Below are positions 36,051 to 43,603 of a stretch of DNA of 64,000 bases, in pieces. Under the pieces are notes generated by a model, which saw only the letters and a program-made list of their open reading frames with translations, was not told where the DNA came from and made no database searches. The translations under genes and the position numbers were made by a program. The stretch covers positions 1-64,000 of the forward strand of contig JAFZKN010000012.1 in the NCBI GenBank assembly GCA_017553635.1, written 5' to 3'. The DNA comes from Treponema sp. (lineage in GTDB: Bacteria > Spirochaetota > Spirochaetia > Treponematales > Treponemataceae). Each line of letters starts with the position of its first letter. Position 1 is the stretch's first letter.

Positions 36051-36871
36051 TGTTAAAGTATATTAAGATTATTGCAAGATCATTTTATGACTCAAAGGCT
36101 TTTATCGAAATAAGCAAAAATAAATTTAATGTTTTTCTTATTGCGTTAATCGTATCGGTTTTTACTGCAATTCCAAAAACCGTATTTTCTGACGTTAAAA
36201 TTAAACATCTTACGTCTCACGAAATTGAACCGGTTTTAAAAAGTCTTCCTGAATTTCATGTACAGGATAACGAGCTTGTAATAAACAGCGAAGAATCCAG
36301 ATTTGAATACTCTTTTTCTGACGGAACGAAATTTCTCATACTTGATTCAGAAAAGTCATATAAGGACAATGATGAAAAAGACGCTGAATATTTATTCAGG
36401 ATTTATAAAGATGCAATAGTGAGCGGAAGTAAAAATTATGGGCTTGTATCACAGGCATTAAAATATGAAGTTCTTGGCGGAATTTTTAACAACACCGCGC
36501 TCTTAAATTTTGCAAAAGGAATGACAGACTTTCTGTTTTATTCTGTAATCTTTATTTTCCTGATTTTAGATTTTGTTTCCCTTTTACTTTCCGGGCTTTT
36601 TTATTCAATTGCGGGATTTTTCTTTCTAAAAATGCTCAAATTTTCAATGCCGTATAAAAACCTTTATACGACATCAGTATTTGCTGCAGTTCCGGCAACC
36701 CTGGCTTATAAAATGGTATTATCCTTTGTAACGCTTTTAATCGGCTTTGACTTTTTTATCTTTAAGCCATCTGCAATACTGTTTTATCTATTGTGGGGAC
36801 TTATAAACATAAGAAAGGCTGTGGCAGAATACAGGGCAAAACAGGCAGAAAGTGAGGACGAAGGAAAATAA
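36050..36871 (+). CDS. DUF1189-family membrane protein
   Basis: 273 residues. One N-terminal helix (about 28-45), an extracytoplasmic domain of about 100 residues, then four hydrophobic segments from about 165 to 260 (FYSVIFIFLILDFVSLLLSG, FYSIAGFFFLKML, YKMVLSFVTLLIGF, AILFYLLWGLINIRKAV). This layout matches the DUF1189 family as I recall it; no biochemical function is known to me. The ATG overlaps the serS stop codon by one base, so it is translationally coupled. tRNA-Val follows 54 bases downstream with its own promoter. Confidence 0.8.
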   Translation: MLKYIKIIARSFYDSKAFIEISKNKFNVFLIALIVSVFTAIPKTVFSDVKIKHLTSHEIEPVLKSLPEFHVQDNELVINSEESRFEYSFSDGTKFLILDSEKSYKDNDEKDAEYLFRIYKDAIVSGSKNYGLVSQALKYEVLGGIFNNTALLNFAKGMTDFLFYSVIFIFLILDFVSLLLSGLFYSIAGFFFLKMLKFSMPYKNLYTTSVFAAVPATLAYKMVLSFVTLLIGFDFFIFKPSAILFYLLWGLINIRKAVAEYRAKQAESEDEGK

Positions 36872-36884
36872 TTTTCCTACCCTA

Positions 36885-36913
36885 TTGACACTTTTTGATA
36901 AAAACTATATATT
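36885..36913 (+). promoter_or_regulatory. Promoter of tRNA-Val
   Basis: TTGACA (36885-36890), 17-base spacer, TATATT (36908-36913). The predicted start near 36920 is six bases before the mature tRNA end. Confidence 0.8.
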
Positions 36914-36925
36914 AACAACATCGAC

Positions 36926-36999
36926 GGACGATTAGCTCAGCTGGTACGAGCGTCTGGTTTACACCCAGAATGTCGGGGGTTCGATCCCCTCATCGTCCA
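36926..36999 (+). tRNA. tRNA-Val (anticodon UAC)
   Basis: A full cloverleaf: acceptor GGACGAT/ATCGTCC, D arm GCTC..GAGC, anticodon stem TCTGG/CCAGA with loop TTTACAC (anticodon TAC), T arm around TTCGATC, discriminator A at 36999. CCA is not encoded. A strong promoter precedes it and a hairpin terminator follows. Confidence 0.97.
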
Positions 37000-37000
37000 A

Positions 37001-37032
37001 AAAAAATCAGGACTTTGTCCTGATTTTTTTTT
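37001..37032. terminator. Bidirectional terminator after tRNA-Val
   Basis: AATCAGGAC-TTT-GTCCTGATT hairpin with A and T runs on both sides. It ends the tRNA transcript and can also stop the ComFB-domain gene arriving on the minus strand (stop at 37109). Confidence 0.9.
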
Positions 37033-37108
37033 GCATTTGATTAAATTCAACATGTCAGAAATACTGCACAAAAGCATTTAAAAAAGCCTGTGCACCGTAC
37101 TGACCATT

Positions 37109-37828
37109 TTACTCCATCGGGTTTTCAAGACCTTCCGGGAAAAGGAAAAGATCCTGAATCTTAAGGGAATAAAGAGAAAGACCACGATTCTGGTGAAGTA
37201 TTTCACTTTTTATAGGAACAGTAAATGCATATGAAACAGGAACATAACCATCAGCTTCAACTTTTACTGAAAATTTAAATATGGCATCTTCTTTTTCTTT
37301 TTGTGCTTTTTCAGGCTGAACACAAAAAGAATAAGTTCCCTTTGTAGAACCATAAGTTCTTGTAGGATTTGCCCATGAAAGGTCAATCATCTTTGCAGGT
37401 TCACCGTCTTTTAAAAGTGTAATTCTTGCGTTTGAAAGCGGTTCAAATGTAGTTCCGTCCATAACAGTTCCTGTAAATGTCGGAAAAAAGAAATATGGAA
37501 TTGTTCCTGTTATAAAAAAAGATTCCGGAGATGATTTTACATTATGTGTAGGACGCTTAGAAACACTTACAATTCTAATTGCTTCGATTGCAAGAGTATC
37601 GATGTCCGCTTTAATCTGTGTAAGATTATTCTCTGCCGCAGTATGAGTAATACCTCGCGAAGAAATAATGTATTTAGGTGGAATTCTGTTTAAAACGAAA
37701 GCCATTACATCGGAACGGCAGTTTTCGCAATCGCAAGTAAGCCAGGTTGTTTTTGCTGCTTTTAAGTCGTCATAAAGTTTGTTTACCCTTTTCTCTACAA
37801 GCTCTTCCATCAAATTGTGAATTTTCAT
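37109..37828 (-). CDS. ComFB-domain protein with C-terminal carboxypeptidase-regulatory-like domain
   Basis: 239 residues. The first 85 residues match the late-competence ComFB family: MKIHNLMEELVEKRVNKLYD, then WLTCDCENCRSDVMAFVLN and RIPPKYIISSRG. The two CxxC-spaced cysteine pairs could bind zinc. The second part (about 115-235) looks like a beta-sandwich of the CarboxypepD_reg type (FTGTVMDGTTFEPLSNARIT, then KVEADGYVPVSYAF). No signal peptide is present. ComFB-containing proteins in cyanobacteria have been reported to bind cyclic di-nucleotides; whether this one does is unknown. A single-gene unit ending at the bidirectional terminator. The fusion itself is unusual to me. Confidence 0.8.
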   Translation of the reverse strand: MKIHNLMEELVEKRVNKLYDDLKAAKTTWLTCDCENCRSDVMAFVLNRIPPKYIISSRGITHTAAENNLTQIKADIDTLAIEAIRIVSVSKRPTHNVKSSPESFFITGTIPYFFFPTFTGTVMDGTTFEPLSNARITLLKDGEPAKMIDLSWANPTRTYGSTKGTYSFCVQPEKAQKEKEDAIFKFSVKVEADGYVPVSYAFTVPIKSEILHQNRGLSLYSLKIQDLFLFPEGLENPME

Positions 37829-37883
37829 AATTTCTCCGTTTGTTTTAAACTCTATTTAAAATTATAGACCCATTTGTATGATT

Positions 37884-37912
37884 TTGCAATATTTTCCATT
37901 ATATGATAAAAT
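37884..37912 (+). promoter_or_regulatory. Promoter of the 37924 lipoprotein operon
   Basis: TTGCAA (37884-37889), 17-base spacer, TAAAAT (37907-37912). The predicted RNA start is near 37919, five bases before ATG 37924, so the leader is minimal. Confidence 0.55.
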
Positions 37913-37923
37913 ATCGGTTGTAT

Positions 37924-38610
37924 ATGGAATTCTGTAAAAAAGCGCTATTCTGTCTTATTTTAACTGCTTCTCTCCTGTTAAGCTGCAAAAATGCTTCTGA
38001 TACCCAGAATACAGCCCAGAATTCGACGCTCAAAAAGATTACGGACAATAAAAACTCAGAAATTCAGTGGACTCAGGAACTCGAAAAAGGCCGTCTTTCT
38101 CAGAAAATTAACCGTAACGATTACATAATAAATTCAATAAAAATAACCCCGGAAGTTTTAATCGCACTTGATGCAGGTAAAAATTACACAGGTGTATACC
38201 CTGAAATAAAAGGATTTGCAAGCCTGGATATAAGGGATATCGATACCGATGCTTTGTATCTTATTGACAGTTTCTTTGTTTCTTTTATAAATGGCAGGGA
38301 TTGTGACAAATACATGGAAAAGGATTCTCTGTATTCCCTTGCGCTTTTTTCATTTGACCTGGAAGAACTTAATATAAAACCTTCTTCATGCAGATATCTT
38401 GTAGGAAAGGCAATTGTTGCAGATAATTCACTTGCCATACCTGTCAGACTTTACAATAATACTGACTTCGTTGATACAAATGTTTATCTTAAAGAAATTC
38501 AGTTTTCACAGGGAAAAGATAAAAAAGAAGATTTGTCAAAAAAGTCTGCTTATGAGATAATAGATTTAGAAATATTTAATCATAAGTATTTATCAAACAG
38601 GGAGGAATAA
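37924..38610 (+). CDS. Predicted lipoprotein of unknown function
   Basis: 228 residues from ATG 37924, which gives the clean signal MEFCKKALFCLILTASLLLS followed by the lipidated Cys21. An in-frame ATG at 37903 lies inside the promoter and is rejected. The mature part has no motif I recognise; it contains alternating strands and helices (VFINGRDCDK-like segments reading SFINGRDCDKYMEKDSLYSL, then SCRYLVGKAIVADNSLAIPV). The TAA stop is directly followed by the ATG of the 38611 gene, with GGGAGG at the very end of this gene serving as that gene's ribosome binding site, so the two are coupled. Confidence 0.75.
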   Translation: MEFCKKALFCLILTASLLLSCKNASDTQNTAQNSTLKKITDNKNSEIQWTQELEKGRLSQKINRNDYIINSIKITPEVLIALDAGKNYTGVYPEIKGFASLDIRDIDTDALYLIDSFFVSFINGRDCDKYMEKDSLYSLALFSFDLEELNIKPSSCRYLVGKAIVADNSLAIPVRLYNNTDFVDTNVYLKEIQFSQGKDKKEDLSKKSAYEIIDLEIFNHKYLSNREE

Positions 38611-39537
38611 ATGGAAAGTACCAGCTTAACAGGAATTGAGCGTGAACTTGTTCTTCAGTATCTGATAGATGGAAATGTACCGGTTACAGTAACACCGATT
38701 GAAGAAGAAAAAAACGAAGACGATGAAATTAAACCGGCACTTTCTACAATTTTCCCGGTTGCCATCAAAGGCGAACAGATGAAAGTTCTCGAACAGGGAA
38801 TAATTCTTCTTACAAACCCACCGAAAACCGTACAGAATTTTCAAACTAAAAAAGTCCGTGTTGAATTTTATTTTAACAGGCTTGGTCTTTTTTTCATAAC
38901 AGAACTGAAAGAAGTAAAAGCAGGTCTTGCTCTTGTAATTCCTTCGGCAATTTCAAGAATTCAGGAAGTGGAAAAAGAAAGACCTTTGGACTTTCATGCT
39001 AATCTCTTTTACTCGTGCAATAACAAAACAGATGTTCACATTGAATGTTATCCTCTTGAAGGATATAAATTATTTACAAAACCAATCTGGGCAGATGTTC
39101 CGGAAGAAATTCAACCTAAAACAAAAACATATCTGGAACAGTTTATAACACACGCAAGAAAACAGGGAACAGCAGGAAACGGCCTGCAGTTAATTCCTGT
39201 CTGCCGTTATCTAGCAGAAGCAAAGGTAAAAATGCAGGCTGTCCAGGACAGAATTGATCCCCTGGATATAATCTATGCAGATTATGAAAGAATTGTTTTT
39301 GCATCTACAAAAGAAAATATGAAACTAGAAACAGGTTCCGAATATGCACTTGAAATGTCTTTCCCGCTTGATACCCCGGCTGTAAAAACGAGAAAGCTTT
39401 TTGTAACGTGTATGGTCGAAGCAATCTACGAAAACGATGAACAGACATTTAAAACAGCTGTATGCCGTTATACTTCAATAAAAGAAGAGGATGTAAGATT
39501 CCTTTACGAAAAAACTACAAATAAGATTTTTTACTGA
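38611..39537 (+). CDS. Possible PilZ-type cyclic-di-GMP effector
   Basis: 308 residues, cytoplasmic, no membrane segment. The architecture of an N-terminal YcgR-N-like part (FPVAIKGEQMKVLEQGIILL, then KKVRVEFYFNRLGLFFITEL) followed by a C-terminal beta-barrel-like part (LEMSFPLDTPAVKTRKLFVT, then CRYTSIKEEDVRFLYEK) resembles PilZ proteins with their own N-terminal domain. The canonical RxxxR and DxSxxG binding motifs are not visible, so c-di-GMP binding is not supported by sequence. It is coupled to the lipoprotein gene before it and its 3' end overlaps the ABC permease gene on the other strand by 23 bases. Function unproven. Confidence 0.55.
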   Translation: MESTSLTGIERELVLQYLIDGNVPVTVTPIEEEKNEDDEIKPALSTIFPVAIKGEQMKVLEQGIILLTNPPKTVQNFQTKKVRVEFYFNRLGLFFITELKEVKAGLALVIPSAISRIQEVEKERPLDFHANLFYSCNNKTDVHIECYPLEGYKLFTKPIWADVPEEIQPKTKTYLEQFITHARKQGTAGNGLQLIPVCRYLAEAKVKMQAVQDRIDPLDIIYADYERIVFASTKENMKLETGSEYALEMSFPLDTPAVKTRKLFVTCMVEAIYENDEQTFKTAVCRYTSIKEEDVRFLYEKTTNKIFY

Positions 39538-40162
39538 ATTTATTTTCAAGAGTACGGAATGACCTGCTGAAAAAGGCAGTGATTACAAGATAAATTACAG
39601 CAGCAGGAATATAAACAAGACTTGATGACGAACTTGATGCTATATTCTGAGTTATCTTTGTAATATCCTTGAGTGCAATCAGAGAAACCAGAGACGCATC
39701 TTTTAAAACAAGAATAAATTCATTTGAAACAGGTGGAAGGAGTCTCGCAATCGCCTGTGGAATTATTACAGTAAACATAGTCTGAAAATAATTTAATCCA
39801 AGGGAACGTGATGCTTCAAACTGTCCTTTATCAATGGAAACAATCGCAGCCCTTACCACTTCTGCCAGATATGCACTTGAGTTCAAACTGAACGTCAAAA
39901 AAGCAGCAAAAAACCTGTTTGAAAGGGTAAAAAATCCGCAGATTTTAGGAAGCTCATACCATATAAAATAAAGCTGGAGAAGAAGCGGAGTTCCCCGGAA
40001 AAAGAAAATATAGAATGAACATATTTTGTTAAGGATTTTGTTTTTGGAAATTTTCCCGAGTGCAAGAAAAACTGCAATTACGAGTCCTGCACTCACAGAA
40101 GAAAGGGTCAAAAAAATAGTCAGCTTTGCTCCATCTAAAAGCGAAGGAATCCAGCTGACCAT
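39515..40162 (-). CDS. Amino-acid ABC transporter permease (His/Glu/Gln/opine type)
   Basis: 215 residues from ATG 40162; the frame stays open upstream into tRNA-Pro, so the longer version is rejected. Five membrane segments and the ATPase-contact EAA loop, seen as FEASRSLGLNYFQTMFTVIIPQAIARL, here cited by its ends FEASRSLGLN and PQAIARL (about 136-162), place it in the HisM/GlnP family that imports polar amino acids. FFRGTPLLLQLYFIWYELP is the typical N-terminal segment. No ATPase or binding-protein gene adjoins it in this window, so its partners lie elsewhere. It may be transcribed by read-through from the tRNA-Arg/tRNA-Pro unit immediately upstream. Confidence 0.88.
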   Translation of the reverse strand: MVSWIPSLLDGAKLTIFLTLSSVSAGLVIAVFLALGKISKNKILNKICSFYIFFFRGTPLLLQLYFIWYELPKICGFFTLSNRFFAAFLTFSLNSSAYLAEVVRAAIVSIDKGQFEASRSLGLNYFQTMFTVIIPQAIARLLPPVSNEFILVLKDASLVSLIALKDITKITQNIASSSSSSLVYIPAAVIYLVITAFFSRSFRTLENKFSKKSYL

Positions 40163-40203
40163 TTTCTCTAAAGAATCTTTCAATTTATAACCGATCTTTT
40201 TAA

Positions 40204-40276
40204 TCGGGATGACAGGACTTGAACCTGCGACATTCTGGTCCCAAACCAGACGCGCTACCAACTGCGCTACATCCCG
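40204..40276 (-). tRNA. tRNA-Pro (anticodon UGG)
   Basis: Acceptor CGGGATG/CATCCCG, D arm GCGC..GCGC, anticodon stem TCTGG/CCAGA with loop TTTGGGA (anticodon TGG), T loop TTCAAGT, discriminator A at 40204. CCA is not encoded. It lies 73 bases downstream of tRNA-Arg on the same strand. Confidence 0.96.
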
Positions 40277-40349
40277 TAAAATGTTATACTAATATACCAA
40301 ATTACAAGACTTGTTTCAAGTGGTATATCATATATTTTTCAAAAAAAAA

Positions 40350-40423
40350 TGACCCTTGGCAGAATCGAACTGTCGACAACTTGCTTAGAAGGCAAGTGCT
40401 CTATCCAGCTGAGCTAAAGGGCC
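40350..40423 (-). tRNA. tRNA-Arg (anticodon UCU)
   Basis: Acceptor GGCCCTT/AAGGGTC (one G-U pair), D arm GCTC..GAGC, anticodon stem CTTGC/GCAAG with loop CTTCTAA (anticodon TCT), T loop TTCGATT, discriminator A at 40350. Confidence 0.96.
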
Positions 40424-40432
40424 GATGAAAAT

Positions 40433-40461
40433 ATATTATATGAAAACGGAATAAAAATCAA
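40433..40461 (-). promoter_or_regulatory. Promoter of the tRNA-Arg/tRNA-Pro unit
   Basis: TTGATT (40456-40461), 17-base spacer, TAATAT (40433-40438); an overlapping TATAAT at 40435-40440 would have a 15-base spacer. The start falls about three bases before tRNA-Arg. Confidence 0.6.
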
Positions 40462-40510
40462 TACACTACAGAAATATTATTATATCAGACACCTTATAAG
40501 AAAACTGACA

Positions 40511-41293
40511 CTACCAGTTTGTTTCACTTGGAACTCTAACTTTGAGATATCCTAAATGAAGGACTTTAGAATAATAAGGAGTAAAAGTGGTGTCATGGCC
40601 AGATGCCAGTGCATACAAATCTATATAATATAATTCAGCTGATGTAGAAGAGTCTGCATAATCTGCTTCCCCAGAATTTGGAATTCTACATGTCGCAGAA
40701 AATTCAGATCTGTTGCTTCTTCCAAAATTAAATGTAAGCGTATCCCCAACAGAACGCCTTGGAGAACCTATAGTCGTTCCAGATATACTTATGTGATCTT
40801 TAAAAATTTCAGTAGGATTTAAATCAGATATTTCGTTGTAATCTGACAGTCTGATATACACAAGCTGAGATGATCCAATCGGTGCAATAGTCAATTCTTT
40901 AGCATGAGCATCGCCAGAAGCAGCATATTTCAAAATTGTATAGCCTGTAGAAAAGATTTTATCTGCGGCACTGCTATAATTTGAAGAATTATTCAATGAA
41001 TCAATCTGACTTTTAAACTGTTCCATTTTAGATGAATCAGAATAAATCTTATAATAAACAGAAGTTCCTGCAAAATAGAAATCCGAAGGAAGCTGAGCCT
41101 GGTTTTCATTAGTGTAGAATTCTACATAGTTATTTGAACCATCATCATTTATTAATGCAGGGCTGTGCGTTACGTGTGTAGGTGGATAAATAACATAGAA
41201 GGTATCAAGTCCGCATGATGACAGCACACCACACATAAAAAAAACTACCGAGCATACCGCTATAACTTTTTTCTTTAGACTGATACCCACCAT
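40511..41293 (-). CDS. Predicted lipoprotein of unknown function
   Basis: 260 residues. The signal (VIAVCSVVFFMCGVLSSC) ends at a lipidated Cys at about residue 27. The mature part is Ser-, Asn- and Tyr-rich and looks like a beta-rich exported domain (YVEFYTNENQAQLPSDFYFA, then FAGTSVYYKIYSDSSKMEQF and SEFSATCRIPNSGEADYADS). No family is recognised. Its own promoter lies in the tail of the upstream TPR gene, with the -10 box six bases before this ATG and no Shine-Dalgarno sequence. It has no close downstream partner; 87 bases separate it from the tRNA-Arg gene. Confidence 0.75.
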   Translation of the reverse strand: MVGISLKKKVIAVCSVVFFMCGVLSSCGLDTFYVIYPPTHVTHSPALINDDGSNNYVEFYTNENQAQLPSDFYFAGTSVYYKIYSDSSKMEQFKSQIDSLNNSSNYSSAADKIFSTGYTILKYAASGDAHAKELTIAPIGSSQLVYIRLSDYNEISDLNPTEIFKDHISISGTTIGSPRRSVGDTLTFNFGRSNRSEFSATCRIPNSGEADYADSSTSAELYYIDLYALASGHDTTFTPYYSKVLHLGYLKVRVPSETNW

Positions 41294-41299
41294 ATAGAC

Positions 41300-41329
41300 A
41301 TTTTATATCTTATTCAACTTTTCCGTCAA
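41300..41329 (-). promoter_or_regulatory. Promoter of the 40511-41293 lipoprotein, predicted leaderless
   Basis: TTGACG (41324-41329), 18-base spacer, TAAAAT (41300-41305), then six bases (GTCTAT) to ATG 41293. The -35 lies inside the end of the upstream coding region. Confidence 0.55.
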
Positions 41330-42005
41330 TCTGCATCTGAAGAATACAAGATTTTGCAACATTGGCAAATGAATCAGAAGCTCCACCCTTTTCAATTACT
41401 TTTTCATAAGCTTCTTTTGCGCCAACATAATCACCCTTTGTCTGTTTAATTCTTCCAATTGAGAACAATGCATGTGTTGGATCACCAAAATCCTGATTAT
41501 TCAAAGCCTTTTCATAACATTCAATTGCTTTGTCCAATTCATTTAATTCTTCATATGCAACAGCTGCATTAAAATAACAGATAGGCTCAAGATAAGTATT
41601 CTTTATTTTTTTTGCAGCAGCAAAATACATATCCTTTGCATCAGCAAAAGATTTTTTTCTAAGATATACTTCTCCAGCAAGAATGTCAGCACGAGCACCA
41701 ACGATTCCACCTTTTTCTGTATATGCAGAAAGTCCTTTAAGTGCTGAATCATAGTAAGGCACTAAATCTTCATCCGAAAGACCTGCCGTACCTTTTTTCA
41801 AAGCAAATTCAATCTTTTCAATCTGCTCAAGCATCTGTGCATTTTTTGTTCTTGCAGCGTTCATATAAACCGTAAATCCAACAACTACAACTACACATGC
41901 TACAATCACACTTAAAACAGCGACTCTGTACTTAGCAATAAAGCTTCCGAGTTTTTCAGATACTGTTTCTTTTTTCTGTTTTTTTTCAACTTCTTTTTTT
42001 GCCAT
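41310..42005 (-). CDS. Membrane-anchored TPR protein
   Basis: 231 residues from ATG 42005, which has GGGAGT about 8 bases upstream; the in-frame TTG at 42020 is part of that leader. A Lys/Glu-rich N-terminus (about 1-25) is followed by one membrane helix (VAVLSVIVACVVVVVGFTVYM, given here by its limits, about 30-50), then a helical region with TPR units such as ICYFNAAVAYEELNELDKAI and LFSIGRIKQTKGDYVGAKEA. The layout (N-terminal anchor, TPR exposed to the periplasm) matches YfgM-type proteins that associate with the Sec translocon or BAM partners; this is by architecture only. It lies 35 bases after the sigma-54 activator gene. Confidence 0.8.
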   Translation of the reverse strand: MAKKEVEKKQKKETVSEKLGSFIAKYRVAVLSVIVACVVVVVGFTVYMNAARTKNAQMLEQIEKIEFALKKGTAGLSDEDLVPYYDSALKGLSAYTEKGGIVGARADILAGEVYLRKKSFADAKDMYFAAAKKIKNTYLEPICYFNAAVAYEELNELDKAIECYEKALNNQDFGDPTHALFSIGRIKQTKGDYVGAKEAYEKVIEKGGASDSFANVAKSCILQMQIDGKVE

Positions 42006-42040
42006 TTTTTTTACTCCCAAACTGCGTTGTTTGTCGCATT

Positions 42041-43594
42041 TTATTTTTCTCTAATTCCTAATTCATTTAAAAGACGCGCAAGATAGGTTCGTTGAATTCC
42101 TAAAAGTCCTGCTGCTTTCGTCTGATGATAATCAGTCATTTCAAGAATTTTTTTGACATATTCTTTTTTGAATGCATTTAAGGCTGTTTTGAGCGATAAA
42201 TCATTACCATTCATTATATCAGAAACCGTGCCAGAAAATCTATCATTTTTGACATTTTCTTTGTCATTTTCTGCAGAATTAAGTCTGAGATCTGCCTTTT
42301 TGATAAGAGGCGGAGTACCCAGAACACATGCCCGTTCTATTGTATTTTCAAGTTCGCGTATATTTCCGGGCCATGAATAGTTGTAAAGTACTTCCATAGC
42401 CTCTTTTTCAAAACTGTCAAATTTCTTTTTTGTCTCTGAACTGAACCTGTTAAGAAAGAAAACTGCGAGAGGTTCAATATCTTCCTTTCTGCTTCTCAAA
42501 GGTGGAATTCTCAAAGGAACGACATTCAATCTGTAATACAAATCGTTTCTAAATTTTCCTTCCTTTACATTCTGCTCAAGATCCTTATTTGTAGCCGCTA
42601 CAATTCTTACATCGACATTGATTGTTTCTGAAGAGCCAACCCTTTCAAATGACTTTTCCTGAATAACACGAAGTAACTTAGCCTGCAGCTCAATCGGAAG
42701 CTCTCCGATTTCATCAAGAAACAATGTACCGCCATCTGCCATTTCAAAGCGGCCTTTTCTGTTTGCCGAGGCATCAGTAAAAGCACCTTTTACATGACCG
42801 AAAAGTTCACTTTCGAGAAGGCTCGGCGCAAGAGCAGCACAGTTTACCCTTACAAAGGGTTTGTCACGTCTTGGACTTTTTATATGAAGCTGTTCAGCAA
42901 AAAGTTCTTTTCCTACACCGCTTTCTCCTGTAATCAGAACAGAAGAAGTTGTCTTTGCAGCCTCTTCAACAATATGAAGCAAGTCCATTATTACAGAACT
43001 TTTTGCAACAAACGAATGATATGTCTCACTTTCAGAAATGGTATACTGAAGCGATTTAATCTGATCATTTACATTCTTAAAACGAGCGGCGTTCTGATAA
43101 GCGATTCCTGCGTGCATACATAAAAGCTGCAGAAGTTTCAAATCGTTATCATCAAAATACCTGTTTTCTGATTTGTTTATAAGTTCGATTACACCGATGC
43201 ATTTATTATCTACACACATCGGAATTGCAATCATTGTGTGACTTACATATCCTGTCTTAATCTGAACATCTGTAAAAAAACGAGGATCTTCTGCAACATT
43301 ATTAATAACGAGCGGCTTATTGTTTTGAACAACCCAACCGGCAATGCTTCTTTTATCAACAGGAATGTTTTTTGCATCTGCACCTTTTGGCCCAAGTGCT
43401 ACAGCAAAAGAAAGCGAACCATCATCATCATTAACAAGTAACAATGAAGACGATTCGCATTCTACTAATTGCATTGCTGATTCAAGAATATAAACCATCA
43501 ATGCATCAACATCAGAATAACTTGAGTTTATTCTGACATTAATATCGATGAGTGTTTTAAGTTTATCAGATGTAATAAAATCTATATCACTCAT
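42041..43594 (-). CDS. GAF-domain sigma-54-dependent transcriptional activator
   Basis: 517 residues. A GAF sensor domain at about 15-175 (VESAMQLVECESSSLLLVN-like, with RSIAGWVVQNNKPLVINNVA) should bind a small molecule or redox cofactor. The AAA+ domain (about 200-430) has Walker A GESGVGKE, Walker B GTLFLDEIGELP, sensor VRIVAATNKDLE and the R-finger region RNDLYYRLNVVPLRIPPLR. The sigma-54-contacting loop reads GAFTDA, a variant of GAFTGA. A Fis-type helix-turn-helix at the C-terminus (QTKAAGLLGIQRTYLARLLN) binds enhancer DNA. It follows rpsA by 9 bases, unusual company. No sigma-54 promoter target was found nearby. Confidence 0.93.
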   Translation of the reverse strand: MSDIDFITSDKLKTLIDINVRINSSYSDVDALMVYILESAMQLVECESSSLLLVNDDDGSLSFAVALGPKGADAKNIPVDKRSIAGWVVQNNKPLVINNVAEDPRFFTDVQIKTGYVSHTMIAIPMCVDNKCIGVIELINKSENRYFDDNDLKLLQLLCMHAGIAYQNAARFKNVNDQIKSLQYTISESETYHSFVAKSSVIMDLLHIVEEAAKTTSSVLITGESGVGKELFAEQLHIKSPRRDKPFVRVNCAALAPSLLESELFGHVKGAFTDASANRKGRFEMADGGTLFLDEIGELPIELQAKLLRVIQEKSFERVGSSETINVDVRIVAATNKDLEQNVKEGKFRNDLYYRLNVVPLRIPPLRSRKEDIEPLAVFFLNRFSSETKKKFDSFEKEAMEVLYNYSWPGNIRELENTIERACVLGTPPLIKKADLRLNSAENDKENVKNDRFSGTVSDIMNGNDLSLKTALNAFKKEYVKKILEMTDYHQTKAAGLLGIQRTYLARLLNELGIREK

Positions 43595-43603
43595 CGAAGT
43601 TAA

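Noticed and set aside
37903..37923. ATG at 37903 as the start of the lipoprotein
   Set aside because: It lies within the -10 region (TAAAAT at 37907-37912) and would add residues before a normal signal peptide.
40163..40261. Longer permease frame starting inside tRNA-Pro
   Set aside because: The added codons are the tRNA sequence itself; the permease similarity begins at 40162.
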